Positions 7,899-16,628 of a stretch of DNA of 64,000 bases are shown here, piece by piece. Under the pieces are notes generated by a model that was given only the letters and a program-made list of their open reading frames with translations, was not told the DNA's origin and searched no databases. Origin of the DNA: Pseudomonas sp. BBP2017 (GTDB lineage: Bacteria; Pseudomonadota; Gammaproteobacteria; Pseudomonadales; Pseudomonadaceae); NCBI RefSeq assembly GCF_003024385.1, contig NZ_PVZN01000002.1:310001-374000 (forward strand). The letters are read 5' to 3'. Made by a program: the position numbers and the translations under genes. Position 1 is the first letter of the stretch. Every line of letters starts with the position of its first letter.

Positions 7899-9848
7899 TC
7901 AGAGCATCCAGGCGACCTTCAATCCTTCGTAAATGGCCTCTTCGGCGGTGCGTGGGGCCAGGCAATCGCCAATTCGTTTTACTTCCACCAAACCGTTGAG
8001 TTCGTCCACCAGGGTGTCGACCGGCTGATGACCCTGGCACAACACCAGGGTGTCGATGCCCTCGAAGATCATCGGTTCGCCGCTGGCGGTGTGTTGCAGG
8101 TACACGGTGTTGTCATCGCAGCCGTAGAGGCGGGCATAGGCGGTGATGGCAATCCCGAGTTTGTGCAGTTCACCGGCCATCTGGTCGCGCACGTACAACG
8201 GCAGGCTTTCGCCGCAGTGGGTACCATTGACCGCCAACTGCACTTGATGCCCGGCGCGCACCAGGCGTTCAGCGATGCCTGGGCCGATCCAGTCGCAGCG
8301 CCAGTCCACTACCAGCACCGAACGCCCGAGTGTGACCTCGTCGCGCAACACTTGCCAGGCATCGACGACCTGCAGCTCACCGGCGCGTTCGAAGGCCGGC
8401 CAGTAAGGTTCGGCCCCCGTGGCGACGATCACCAGGTCAGGCTGTTCTCGTTCCACCAGGGCGCGATCGACGCGGGTGTTGCGCACCACCTCGACCCCAG
8501 CCAACTGCATCTCACGTTGCAGGTTGGTGCTGGCGCCGCCGAATTCGGCACGGCGCGGCAGCAATTGCGCCAGCAGCACCTGGCCACCCAGTTGCGCGCT
8601 GGCCTCGTACAAGGTCACCTCATGCCCGCGTGCAGCGGCCACTGCAGCCGCTTTCATACCGGCCGGGCCACCACCGGCGACCATGATGCGCTTGCGTAGC
8701 GGTGCTTTTTGCAACTGGCCGAACTGCTGTTCACGCCCCGTCTCCGGGTGCTGGATGCAGGAGATCGGCAGGCCGCGATGAAAGTGGCCGATACAGGCCT
8801 GATTGCAGGCGATGCACGCGCGCACATCTTCGGCGTGGCCGCTGTCGGTCTTGTTGGGCATCTCGGGGTCGCAGATCAGCGCGCGGGTCATGCCGCAGAC
8901 GTCGGCCTGGCCACGGGCAAGGATCAGTTCGGCTTCCTGCGGCTGATTGATCCGTCCGGTGACGAACAGTGGAACCGACAGGCAGGCTTTGAAGGTGCCG
9001 GCTTCGCGGGCCAGGTAAGCCGCTTCGATGGCCATGGGCGGGACGATATGCACCGCGCCACCGAGCGAGGCCGAGGTGCCAGCGACGATATGTACGTAGT
9101 CGAGTACCGATTGCAGGGCCTGTACCGCCGCCAGCGATTCGTCCTCGGTGAGGCCTTCGGCATCGCGCTCGTCGGCGCTGATGCGCAGGCCGATGATGAA
9201 CGCCGGCGAGGTGGCGGCGCGTACCGCCGCAATCACTTCACGCAAAAAGCGCAAGCGCTGTTCAAGCTCGCCGTTGTAACCATCGGTGCGGCGGTTGACT
9301 CGTGGGTTGATGAATTGCGCTGGCAGATAGCCGTGGCTGGCAACCACCTCGACACCATCGAGTCCGGCCTGATGCAGGCGTCGGGCGGCATCGGCATAGC
9401 CTTGCACGATCTCGTCGATCATCGCCTGGTCGAGGGCCCGTGGCATTACCCGGAAGCGTTCATTGGGCACTGCCGAAGCAGAGTAAGCCACCGCCAGCAG
9501 ACCGTCGCTGGACTCCATGATTTCCCGGCCGGGGTGAAAGATCTGCGACAGCACCACGGTGCCATGGGCGTGGCAGGTCTCGGCCAGCTGGCGGTAACCC
9601 TCGATGCAGGCGTCGTCGGTGGCCATCAGCACATGCGAGGTGTAGCGCGCACTGTCGTGCACGCCGGCCACCTGCAGCACGATCAGGCCGACGCCACCTT
9701 CGGCGCGGGCCTTGTGGTAGGCGATCAGCCGGTCGTTGACCAGGTTGTCGGTGGGGATCGAGGTGTCGTGGCCGCTGGACATGATGCGGTTCTTCAGGCG
9801 TTTGCCCCGGATTTGCAGCGGCTCGAACAGGTGCGTGAAGGTCGACAT
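7899..9848 (-). CDS. NADH:flavin oxidoreductase, old-yellow-enzyme / dienoyl-CoA-reductase type with Fe-S cluster
   Basis: A 649-residue redox enzyme built like 2,4-dienoyl-CoA reductase, trimethylamine dehydrogenase and the Pseudomonas dimethylglycine demethylase DgcA. It has an N-terminal FMN TIM barrel (about residues 3-340), a Cys set for a 4Fe-4S cluster (CIACNQACIG, then a fourth Cys 10-15 residues on), and a C-terminal FAD/NAD(P)-binding part with the glycine motif VAGGGPAGMKAA. The start is the ATG preceding STFTHLFEPL, with GGAG 12 bases upstream. It is divergent from a polyamine-type binding protein. Likely roles are oxidative demethylation of a methylated amine or reduction of an unsaturated acyl compound; context favours an amine, but this is inference. 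Confidence 0.86.
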   Translation of the reverse strand: MSTFTHLFEPLQIRGKRLKNRIMSSGHDTSIPTDNLVNDRLIAYHKARAEGGVGLIVLQVAGVHDSARYTSHVLMATDDACIEGYRQLAETCHAHGTVVLSQIFHPGREIMESSDGLLAVAYSASAVPNERFRVMPRALDQAMIDEIVQGYADAARRLHQAGLDGVEVVASHGYLPAQFINPRVNRRTDGYNGELEQRLRFLREVIAAVRAATSPAFIIGLRISADERDAEGLTEDESLAAVQALQSVLDYVHIVAGTSASLGGAVHIVPPMAIEAAYLAREAGTFKACLSVPLFVTGRINQPQEAELILARGQADVCGMTRALICDPEMPNKTDSGHAEDVRACIACNQACIGHFHRGLPISCIQHPETGREQQFGQLQKAPLRKRIMVAGGGPAGMKAAAVAAARGHEVTLYEASAQLGGQVLLAQLLPRRAEFGGASTNLQREMQLAGVEVVRNTRVDRALVEREQPDLVIVATGAEPYWPAFERAGELQVVDAWQVLRDEVTLGRSVLVVDWRCDWIGPGIAERLVRAGHQVQLAVNGTHCGESLPLYVRDQMAGELHKLGIAITAYARLYGCDDNTVYLQHTASGEPMIFEGIDTLVLCQGHQPVDTLVDELNGLVEVKRIGDCLAPRTAEEAIYEGLKVAWML

Positions 9849-9903
9849 GCGGTGCAGGCTCCAGCGGGTTGTTGTTTTTATTTTTCTATAGAAGTGTACC
9901 GAT

Positions 9904-9930
9904 AGTAAAAAATCAACTTGTTTTTTTACT
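9904..9930. promoter_or_regulatory. Inverted repeat AGTAAAAAA-N9-TTTTTTACT in divergent promoter
   Basis: A perfect 9-bp palindrome in the AT-rich 184-base gap between the oxidoreductase and binding-protein genes. It is the only strong symmetric element there, so it is a candidate operator for the cupin/XRE or the TetR regulator of the locus. It could also just be part of the two promoters. Confidence 0.4.
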
Positions 9931-10032
9931 TGCCGTTGACTAGTTTTCGATTCACCCCGAGTCCTGGGGCACACCTCACAACAACAAGAAAACGGACCGC
10001 GCCTGGCGTGGTACCAGCATGAGGAACCACGA

Positions 10033-11073
10033 ATGAAAGCGAAGAACCTGCTCAAACTCTCGCCCTGGCTGCTTGCCCTTGGCCTTGGCAGCGCTCAGGC
10101 AGCACCGGACATGGTGGTCGTCGCCTACGGCGGCGCCGGTCAGAAAGCCCAGGATGCGGCGATCTTCCAGCCTTTCAGTGCCCAGGACGGCAGCAAACTG
10201 ATCCAGAGTGAATACAACGGCGAAATGGCCCGGATCAAGGTAATGGTCGATACCGGCAACGTCGACTGGGACCTGGTGATGATCGAGGCCCCGGATTTGA
10301 TGCGCGGCTGCGAGGAGGGCATGTATGAACGCCTCGACTGGACCCGGCTCGGCCGCGCCGAGCAGTTGATTCCCGACGCCGCTCAGGAATGTGGATCTGC
10401 GGTGCTGGTATGGAGCGTGGCGATTGCCTACGACCGCAACAAACTGGCCCAGGCACCGGCGTCATGGGCCGATTTCTGGAACGTGCAGAAGATTCCCGGC
10501 AAGCGTGGCCTGCGCAAGCGTGCGGTGTACAACCTGGAATTTGCATTGATGGCGGACGGCGTCAAAGCCGAAGACGTCTACAAGGTGCTGGCGACCCCGC
10601 AAGGTGTCGACCGGGCCTTTGCCAAACTCACCGAACTAAAGCCTTACATCCAGTGGTGGGAGGCCGGTGCACAACCGGCGCAATGGCTCAGCGCCGGCGA
10701 CGTGGTGATGACCTCGACCTACAGCGGTCGGATCGCTGTCGCTGCACAAGAGGGCAGCCCACTGGCGGTGGTATGGCCAGGCAGCCTGTACGGCATGGAT
10801 TACTGGGCGATCATCAAAGGTTCCAAGCATGTCGACCAGGCCAAGCGCTTGATTGCCTTTGCCAACCAGCCTGACACCCAGGTGCGTTACGTCAATCAGA
10901 TCCCCTACGGCCCGACCAACACCGAGGCGGCTGCGCAGCTCAATCCCAAGCTGGCCAGTTGGGTGCCGACTTCGAAACAGAACCTCGAAGGCGCCTTGGC
11001 GATGAACGTCGAGTTCTGGGTCGATCACGGCGATGAACTTGAAGAGCGCTTCAACGCCTGGGCCAGCAAGTAA
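10033..11073 (+). CDS. Polyamine-type ABC transporter substrate-binding protein (solo)
   Basis: A 346-residue periplasmic binding protein of the spermidine/putrescine (PotD/PotF) class. The signal peptide ends near residue 23 (SAQAAPD). The mature part starts with a VVVAYGGAGQKAQDAAIF strand-loop, and the domain runs to the C-terminus, including PGKRGLRKRAVYNLEFALMA. No ABC permease or ATPase gene is adjacent; the next gene is an aldolase after an 11-bp hairpin. It must borrow a transporter coded elsewhere or act as a sensor. The divergent oxidoreductase suggests a shared amine-type substrate. Confidence 0.9.
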   Translation: MKAKNLLKLSPWLLALGLGSAQAAPDMVVVAYGGAGQKAQDAAIFQPFSAQDGSKLIQSEYNGEMARIKVMVDTGNVDWDLVMIEAPDLMRGCEEGMYERLDWTRLGRAEQLIPDAAQECGSAVLVWSVAIAYDRNKLAQAPASWADFWNVQKIPGKRGLRKRAVYNLEFALMADGVKAEDVYKVLATPQGVDRAFAKLTELKPYIQWWEAGAQPAQWLSAGDVVMTSTYSGRIAVAAQEGSPLAVVWPGSLYGMDYWAIIKGSKHVDQAKRLIAFANQPDTQVRYVNQIPYGPTNTEAAAQLNPKLASWVPTSKQNLEGALAMNVEFWVDHGDELEERFNAWASK

Positions 11074-11081
11074 TTCCCGGT

Positions 11082-11107
11082 GGCTGGACACCGCCGGGTG
11101 TCCAGCC
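11082..11107 (+). other. Intercistronic hairpin after the binding-protein gene
   Basis: GGCTGGACACC and GGTGTCCAGCC form a perfect 11-bp stem with a 4-nt loop, 9 bases after the stop codon. No T-run follows, so it is more likely an mRNA-stabilising or attenuating hairpin that raises binding-protein output over the aldolase than a full terminator. Confidence 0.6.
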
Positions 11108-11145
11108 CTATTGTCTGGCCGGCCATTTGCCTGAGAACAATAAAA

Positions 11146-11907
11146 ATGAATCCGACTGATACCGAATTGCGCTTGCGCCAGGAGCTGGCTGCCTGCTACC
11201 GGCTGATCGCGCACTTTCGCATGACCGATCTGATCTTCACCCATATCTCGGTGCGTATTCCCGGCCCCGAGCATCACTTTCTGATCAATCCCTACGGGTT
11301 GATGTTCGATGAAATCACCGCCTCCAACCTGGTGAAGATTGACCTGCAAGGCAATGCTGTGGAGCCTTCGCCATTGCGGGTCAATCCTGCAGGCTTCGTG
11401 ATCCACAGCGCCATTCACGGCGCTCGTGAAGATGCCCAGTGCGTGCTGCACACCCATACCAAGGCCGGTTGCGCCGTGGCTGCGCTCAAGTGCGGGTTGC
11501 TGCCGGTCAACCAGATCTCCATGGAGTTCTACGGCAAGGTCGCTTACCACGACTATGAAGGGGTGGCGCTGGACATGGACGAGCAGCAGCGCCTGGTCGC
11601 TGACCTTGGCGACAAACCGGTGTTGATGCTGCGTAACCATGGCTTGCTGACCGTGGGTGAGACCGTTAGCCAGGCGTTCCTGCGCATGTATTACCTGGAG
11701 AAAGCCTGCGAAATCCAGCTGGTGGCGCAAGCGGCCGGTGAGATCGTATTGCCGCCGGATGCGGTCTGCGCGCATACCGAGCGCCAGTTCAACGAGCCGG
11801 CTCGAGCGTTGAAGGAAGGCGAGCTGAGTGACCCGGACGGGATGCAGTTGGCGTGGGCGGCATTGTTGCGCCTGGTGCAGAGAGTGGCGCCGGATTATCG
11901 CGACTGA
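11146..11907 (+). CDS. Class II aldolase/adducin-family protein
   Basis: A 253-residue class II aldolase-like protein, a family that uses a divalent metal held by His residues for retro-aldol or decarboxylation reactions. Visible family features are an N-terminal DLIFTHISVR segment, an HTHTKAG metal-binding motif near residues 103-109, and LRNHGLLTVGETV with the third His. The ATG at 11146 follows an A-rich stretch and gives the family's usual N-terminus. It lies 72 bases after the binding-protein gene. Its substrate is unknown. Confidence 0.85.
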   Translation: MNPTDTELRLRQELAACYRLIAHFRMTDLIFTHISVRIPGPEHHFLINPYGLMFDEITASNLVKIDLQGNAVEPSPLRVNPAGFVIHSAIHGAREDAQCVLHTHTKAGCAVAALKCGLLPVNQISMEFYGKVAYHDYEGVALDMDEQQRLVADLGDKPVLMLRNHGLLTVGETVSQAFLRMYYLEKACEIQLVAQAAGEIVLPPDAVCAHTERQFNEPARALKEGELSDPDGMQLAWAALLRLVQRVAPDYRD

Positions 11908-11913
11908 GCCAGA

Positions 11914-11937
11914 CTTGTTGTACAGTTGTTCAACAAG
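11914..11937. promoter_or_regulatory. Candidate TetR operator CTTGTTG-N10-CAACAAG
   Basis: A perfect 7-bp inverted repeat (24 bases overall) lies between the aldolase stop and the tetR start, ending 25 bases before the ATG. Position and length suit autoregulation by a TetR dimer. Confidence 0.5.
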
Positions 11938-11962
11938 ACCCCGCACGCCATGAGAACCGCCC

Positions 11963-12607
11963 ATGACCCAAGAAGCCCGTTATAGCCGTATGGTCCCGGA
12001 GTTGCGCAAGGCCAACCTGGTCGAAGCAACGCTGGTGTGTCTGAAACGGCACGGCTTCCAGGGCGCTTCGATTCGCAAGATATCGGCCGAGGCAGGGGTA
12101 TCGGTGGGGCTGATCAGTCACCACTATTCGGGCAAGGATGAACTGGTAGCCGAAGCTTACATGGCGGTCACCGGGCGGGTCATGGGCCTGATCCGCGAAG
12201 CCATGGCCCAGGCCGCACCCAATGCCCGCGAGCGGCTATCGGCGTTCTTTCGCGCCTCGTTCTGCGCCGAACTGCTCGACCCGCAACTACTCGATGCCTG
12301 GCTGGCGTTCTGGGGCGCGGTGAAGACCGCCGAAGCCATCAACCAGGTACACGAACACTCCTATGGTGAGTACCGCAATGAACTGGGCCGGCTGCTGAGT
12401 GAGCTGGCGCGGGAGGAGGGCTGGCCGGCCTTCGATGCCGACCTCGCTGCCATCAGCCTCAGCGCCTTGCTCGACGGCTTGTGGCTGGAATCCGGGCTCA
12501 ATCCCGGGACCTTTACGCCGGAGCAGGGTGTGCAGATCTGTGAGGCCTGGGTCGATGGTCTGCAAGCGGGTGGACGCCGACGCTTTACCCTGACCGAGGG
12601 CTGTTGA
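11963..12607 (+). CDS. TetR-family regulator, BetI-like
   Basis: A 214-residue TetR regulator. The N-terminal helix-turn-helix (about residues 10-57) includes GASIRKISAEAGVSVGLISHHYSGKDEL, close to BetI of glycine-betaine metabolism. The C-terminal ligand-binding domain (about 80-205) has the BetI-like AWLAFWGAV segment. It follows the aldolase gene by 55 bases, with a symmetric operator between them. The BetI resemblance supports a quaternary or methylated amine as inducer, but that is inference. Confidence 0.87.
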   Translation: MTQEARYSRMVPELRKANLVEATLVCLKRHGFQGASIRKISAEAGVSVGLISHHYSGKDELVAEAYMAVTGRVMGLIREAMAQAAPNARERLSAFFRASFCAELLDPQLLDAWLAFWGAVKTAEAINQVHEHSYGEYRNELGRLLSELAREEGWPAFDADLAAISLSALLDGLWLESGLNPGTFTPEQGVQICEAWVDGLQAGGRRRFTLTEGC

Positions 12608-12676
12608 TCGGTTGTTCAGTAATCGGTAGGCTGCTGTCGCGAGTGACATAACAACGACTATAAGAGACAACACGCA

Positions 12677-13393
12677 ATGACGCCTCGGGTACTGATCGTC
12701 GACGACGATCCGCTGATTCGCGACTTGCTGCACGCCTACCTGTCCCAGGAAGGCTACGACGTCCACTGCGCTGAAACCGCCGAGCAGGCCGACAGTTTTC
12801 TGGCCAGCCACAGCGTCGATCTGGTGATGCTCGACATCCGCCTGCCGGGCAAGGACGGCCTGACCCTGACCCGCGAGCTGCGGGTGCGCTCGGAAGTCGG
12901 CATCATCCTCATTACCGGGCGCAACGACGACATCGACCGTATCGTTGGCCTGGAGTGTGGCGCTGACGATTATGTGATCAAACCGCTTAATCCGCGCGAA
13001 CTGGTGTCCCGGGCGAAAAACCTGATACGCCGTGTGCGCCATGCCCAGGCCTCGAAGCCGGCAGCGACCAGTACCCAGGCGCTCAAACAGTTCGCCGACT
13101 GGGCGCTGGACACCGACCGCCGCCGCCTGATCGACCCGCAGGGCGGCGAAACCCTGCTGACCCATGGTGAGTTCCAGTTGCTCAGTGTGTTCCTGCGCAA
13201 CAGTGGCCACACCTTGAGCCGCGACCAGTTGATGGATCAGATCCGCAACCGTGAATGGGTGCCCAATGACCGTTCCATCGACGTGCTGGTCGGTCGCTTG
13301 CGACGCAAGCTGCACGACGACCCGGCCGAACCGCAGCTGATCATCACCATCCACGGTGCCGGTTACCTGTTTACCGCCAGCGTGGCGGCCTGA
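12677..13393 (+). CDS. aruR: OmpR-family response regulator AruR
   Basis: A 238-residue response regulator. The receiver domain (about residues 3-115) has acidic residues DDD near 9-11, phospho-acceptor Asp53 and Lys103. The OmpR-type winged helix occupies about 135-235. It is first of a three-gene set with a periplasmic binding protein and the hybrid kinase. The set lies beside aruH/aruI, which in P. aeruginosa are controlled by the AruR-AruS pair (known there). The tight spacing (5 bases to the next gene) indicates an operon. Confidence 0.85.
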   Translation: MTPRVLIVDDDPLIRDLLHAYLSQEGYDVHCAETAEQADSFLASHSVDLVMLDIRLPGKDGLTLTRELRVRSEVGIILITGRNDDIDRIVGLECGADDYVIKPLNPRELVSRAKNLIRRVRHAQASKPAATSTQALKQFADWALDTDRRRLIDPQGGETLLTHGEFQLLSVFLRNSGHTLSRDQLMDQIRNREWVPNDRSIDVLVGRLRRKLHDDPAEPQLIITIHGAGYLFTASVAA

Positions 13394-13398
13394 TCGCC

Positions 13399-14172
13399 AT
13401 GCTGCGCTGGCTGGGGTTGCTATTGTTGATACTGACCCCGCTGCTGCAGGCTGGCGAGCGCATCCGCTATTGCGACTACCCGGTGTATCCGCCGGTGTCC
13501 TGGAGTGACGGCAAACAAGTGCGTGGCCTGGCGCCCACCGTTGTGCGCGAGTTGTTCGGGCGCCTGGGCTACGAGGTCGAGATGGTCGTGCTGGGCAATT
13601 GGAAGCGCTGTCTGCTGGACGCCGCTGAAGGCCGGGTGGACGTGGTGCTGGCCTACAACAGTGACCAGCGCGACCAGGGCATGCGTTTCTCCAGCGTGCC
13701 GGTGTTGCGCGAAGAAGTGGCGGTGTTCGTCAATCGCCAACGGCCAGTGAAATTTGAGCGCCTGCAAGACCTGGCCGGCTATCGTGGTGGCCTGATGTTT
13801 GGTGAAAGCTACGGTCCGCAGTTCGACCAGTTTGTGGCGAAACACCAGAACATCGAATGGGTGTCGTCCAGCCAGCAGAACTTCGGCAAGCTGATTCGCG
13901 GGCGCATCGACTTCGTTATTCAGGAGCGCCGCACCGGCCAATTGTTCATCGAACACCTGGCCGGTGCCGAGGATATCCAGGCGTTGCCGGCGGCGCTTAG
14001 CGTGGACTACCTGCGTGTCGCCGTCTCGCGTCACTCAAAATTGAGTCAGCACATGGCGCAAATCGATGAGCAGTTGCAGCGCATGACCGACGCCGGCGAG
14101 ATCGAGCGCTGGCTGCACCAGAGCGAAGTGACCTACCGCGACATGACCAACCTGCCGGCAGACGCGCGATGA
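13399..14172 (+). CDS. Periplasmic solute-binding protein of the AruRS sensor operon
   Basis: A 257-residue SBP_bac_3-type protein with an N-terminal signal peptide (about residues 1-18, ending LLQAGE). It begins 5 bases after aruR and overlaps the start of the kinase gene by 4 bases (ATGA), so translation is coupled. No transporter gene accompanies it. A natural reading is a ligand-sensing partner for the kinase, comparable to TorT with TorS. It might alternatively be a detached sensor domain, since some hybrid kinases carry such domains fused. Confidence 0.85.
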   Translation: MLRWLGLLLLILTPLLQAGERIRYCDYPVYPPVSWSDGKQVRGLAPTVVRELFGRLGYEVEMVVLGNWKRCLLDAAEGRVDVVLAYNSDQRDQGMRFSSVPVLREEVAVFVNRQRPVKFERLQDLAGYRGGLMFGESYGPQFDQFVAKHQNIEWVSSSQQNFGKLIRGRIDFVIQERRTGQLFIEHLAGAEDIQALPAALSVDYLRVAVSRHSKLSQHMAQIDEQLQRMTDAGEIERWLHQSEVTYRDMTNLPADAR

Positions 14173-16424
14173 TCCGCCTGCATGCTGACGGCCTGTTGCG
14201 CCGGTTGTTGCTGTTCATCCTGTTGTTCAGCCTGTGCTTCACGGTGCTGGCCAGTACCGTGCAGCTGTACTTTGAATACCGCCGGGAAATGCGCGATATC
14301 GATGCGCGCATGGCGCTGATCCGGGTTGGCTACCTGGCCAGCCTTGAACGCAGTCTCTGGGACCTTAACCAGGAGCAGATCAGCGTGCAATTGCGCGGCC
14401 TGGTGGACTTTTCCGATGTCGCTCGGGTGCGGCTGAGCAGTGCCGACTTCAACGTGCTGCAGGGGGACGCCAACCCGGCGGGGCCGTTGCGCATTGAGCG
14501 CTTTGCCCTTGACTACCAGCCACCGTCCGGGCCGTTGCGCCATCTCGGTGAGCTTGAGGTCAGCATCGACCTGGGCGCGGTGCATCGGCGACTTTTCGCC
14601 ACCGGGCTGACCAGCCTGTTGTGGATGAGCGTGTTCCTCTGCGGCCTGGCGGTGGCGTTGTCGGGCCTGTTCTATCGTCTGGTGACTCGCCATCTGCAGG
14701 TCATGGCCGAATTCGCCCGGCGCATTGGCGCCGGTGACTGGCAGGAGCCACTGCGCCTGCAAAAGCGCCGCTCAGCCCGTTTGGATGAGATCGACACCGT
14801 GGCTCATGCCCTGGACGACATGCGCCGGGCAATCCTCAGCGATATCGAACGCCGAGAAGTGGATCGCCTGGCCTTGCAGGACAAACGCGACGAACTGCAA
14901 AAAATGGTCGAGCGGCGCACCGCCAGCCTGATGCGTGCCAAGGATGAGGCGGAAGCGGCGAACCTGGCTAAATCGCGCTTCCTGGCGACCATGAGTCATG
15001 AGCTACGCACACCGCTGAACGGCATTCTCGGCATGGCCGAACTGCTGCGCGGTGCTGGGTTGCAGGCGCAGGACGGTAAACGGCTGGAGGCCTTGTACAA
15101 AGCCGGTGAAGGCCTGCTGAGCATCCTCAACGAAGTGTTGTACTTCGCCCGGCTGGAAGAAGGCGAAAGTCGCCCCGAAGCCGTGGATTTTTCCCTGCGC
15201 CAACTGTGCGATGAGGTCATCACCCTGCTTGAGCCCAAGGCCTTGGCCAACGGCAGCACCCTGGAGTGTCGCATTGATCCGCAGTTAGCCGAACGCCAGC
15301 AGGGCGCCGAGCAGTTCCTGCGTCAGGTGCTGAGTAACTTGCTGGCCAATGCGATCAAATTTACCGAAGGCGGGCAGGTCAGTGTGCAGGTCCAGGTGCA
15401 GGCTGAGCACGACGGCCAACAGCAGGTGCGGGTTAGTGTGACCGATAACGGCATTGGCATTGCCGAGGCGCTGCAGGCGAAAATTTTCGACCGTTTCACC
15501 CAGGCCAGCGAAGCTGTGGCGCGGCGCTATGGCGGAACCGGCCTGGGGCTGGCGATCAGTAAGCATCTGGTGGAGCAGCTGGGCGGCCGTATCGGTGTGC
15601 AAAGCGTCGAGGGGCAGGGCAGTTGCTTCTGGTTCGACCTGCGCCTGGCGCCGGGGCAGCAGGCAACCCAGGCCGTGCCAGCAACGCAGGCGGTCGCTGC
15701 TCTGGAGATCCTCGTGGTCGAGGATGTGGCGTTGAATCGTGAAGTGGTCCAGGGCTTGCTCAAGCGTGATGGCCACCGGGTGTGGCTGGCCGAGGAGGCC
15801 GGGCAGGGCATGGCGCTGTGCAGCGAGCGGCGTTTCGACCTGATCCTGCTCGATGTGCATTTGCCCGGTATCAGCGGCGTTGAGCTGTGTCGGCAGATTC
15901 GCAACACCCCTGGGTTGAACCGACACACGCGGATTCTGGCGCTGACCGCCAGTGTCCAGCCGGCATTGGTACAGGGCTTTCTCGAAGCAGGTATGGATGG
16001 CGTGCTGGCCAAGCCCTTGAAGCTGGAAAGTCTGCGCCAGGCGTTGGCTGCGCAGCGGCCGTTGGCGGAGGACTTGGCGGATGACTCGGACCTTGACCAC
16101 TCACTGCTGCAAACCCATCGCCAATTGCTGGGCGAACAGAAAGTGCAGGGGTTGCTGGAGGTCTTGCAGACGCTGATTGTCCAGCACCGCAGCGCCTTGG
16201 CCGAGGCCATAGCGGCGCGCGACTGTACCGAAATTGTCCACCTGGCTCATCGCTTGGCCGGCAGCAGCGACTCCCTCGGTTTCTCTGGCCTGGCCCGTGT
16301 GCTGCGCAGCCTTGAAGAAGCGGCGATGGCCCGCGATATCAAGGCCGTCGAGCGCTTGCAGGGGCCGCTGCAGGTGAAAACCCAGCATGCGCAACAGACC
16401 CTGGAACGCTGGCTGCAGCATTGA
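14169..16424 (+). CDS. aruS: Hybrid sensor histidine kinase AruS
   Basis: A 751-residue hybrid kinase. Order: membrane segment 1 (about residues 12-34), periplasmic stretch (about 35-140), membrane segment 2 (about 142-165), HAMP and coiled coil (166-265), HisKA with phospho-His277 in the [11 protein letters not shown] box, HATPase with the DNGIGIA and [10 protein letters not shown] boxes (to about 495), receiver domain with Asp562, and Hpt domain with His694 in HLAHRLAG. The phosphate path His277-Asp562-His694-AruR Asp53 is inferred from this architecture. The stop is followed by about 125 bases of AT-rich promoter-like DNA before the leader ORF. Confidence 0.88.
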   Translation: MIRLHADGLLRRLLLFILLFSLCFTVLASTVQLYFEYRREMRDIDARMALIRVGYLASLERSLWDLNQEQISVQLRGLVDFSDVARVRLSSADFNVLQGDANPAGPLRIERFALDYQPPSGPLRHLGELEVSIDLGAVHRRLFATGLTSLLWMSVFLCGLAVALSGLFYRLVTRHLQVMAEFARRIGAGDWQEPLRLQKRRSARLDEIDTVAHALDDMRRAILSDIERREVDRLALQDKRDELQKMVERRTASLMRAKDEAEAANLAKSRFLATMSHELRTPLNGILGMAELLRGAGLQAQDGKRLEALYKAGEGLLSILNEVLYFARLEEGESRPEAVDFSLRQLCDEVITLLEPKALANGSTLECRIDPQLAERQQGAEQFLRQVLSNLLANAIKFTEGGQVSVQVQVQAEHDGQQQVRVSVTDNGIGIAEALQAKIFDRFTQASEAVARRYGGTGLGLAISKHLVEQLGGRIGVQSVEGQGSCFWFDLRLAPGQQATQAVPATQAVAALEILVVEDVALNREVVQGLLKRDGHRVWLAEEAGQGMALCSERRFDLILLDVHLPGISGVELCRQIRNTPGLNRHTRILALTASVQPALVQGFLEAGMDGVLAKPLKLESLRQALAAQRPLAEDLADDSDLDHSLLQTHRQLLGEQKVQGLLEVLQTLIVQHRSALAEAIAARDCTEIVHLAHRLAGSSDSLGFSGLARVLRSLEEAAMARDIKAVERLQGPLQVKTQHAQQTLERWLQH

Positions 16425-16436
16425 TGTACAAATAAC

Positions 16437-16485
16437 TTACGACTTTTTACATCTTCGATCTTTACGTACAACTGCACCTTACATC
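16437..16485 (+). promoter_or_regulatory. TTAC direct-repeat region, candidate AruR site
   Basis: Four TTAC units start at 16437, 16447, 16462 and 16479. The first two are exactly one helical turn (10 bases) apart, as OmpR-family half-sites often are, and TTACATC occurs twice. The region lies between the aruS stop and the leader ORF, where an aru promoter is expected. No binding evidence. Confidence 0.4.
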
Positions 16486-16550
16486 GCTTTCCAATAATCG
16501 ACGCTAACCGCACTGCACGCGGTCTTCGAAGCTTATTGGAGATAATAATA

Positions 16551-16619
16551 ATGAACTGCCGTAAAGCTGATCTGTCCCCGCGCTATCGCCTGTCCCTTTC
16601 GCCCCTGCGCCACTGTTGA
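16551..16619 (+). CDS. Arg-rich 22-residue leader ORF before the permease gene
   Basis: A short ORF with a strong ribosome site (TTGGAG 9 bases before ATG). It encodes 22 residues: four Arg (positions 4, 11, 13, 20) plus one Lys and one His. The stop codon TGA runs directly into GAGGTG, the ribosome site of the permease gene, whose ATG is 9 bases on. The layout suggests translational coupling or an arginine-sensing leader peptide for an arginine-catabolic operon. Only sequence features support it; it might be a chance ORF, though the ribosome site and spacing argue otherwise. Confidence 0.5.
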   Translation: MNCRKADLSPRYRLSLSPLRHC

Positions 16620-16628
16620 GGTGCCGAC

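Noticed and set aside
8709..9905. A 398-codon plus-strand frame over the flavin oxidoreductase
   Set aside because: Shadow frame; the opposite strand has full catalytic motifs.
11951..11965. An earlier ATG at 11950 before the tetR gene
   Set aside because: It is in a different frame from the regulator; the ATG at 11963 gives the proper TetR N-terminus.
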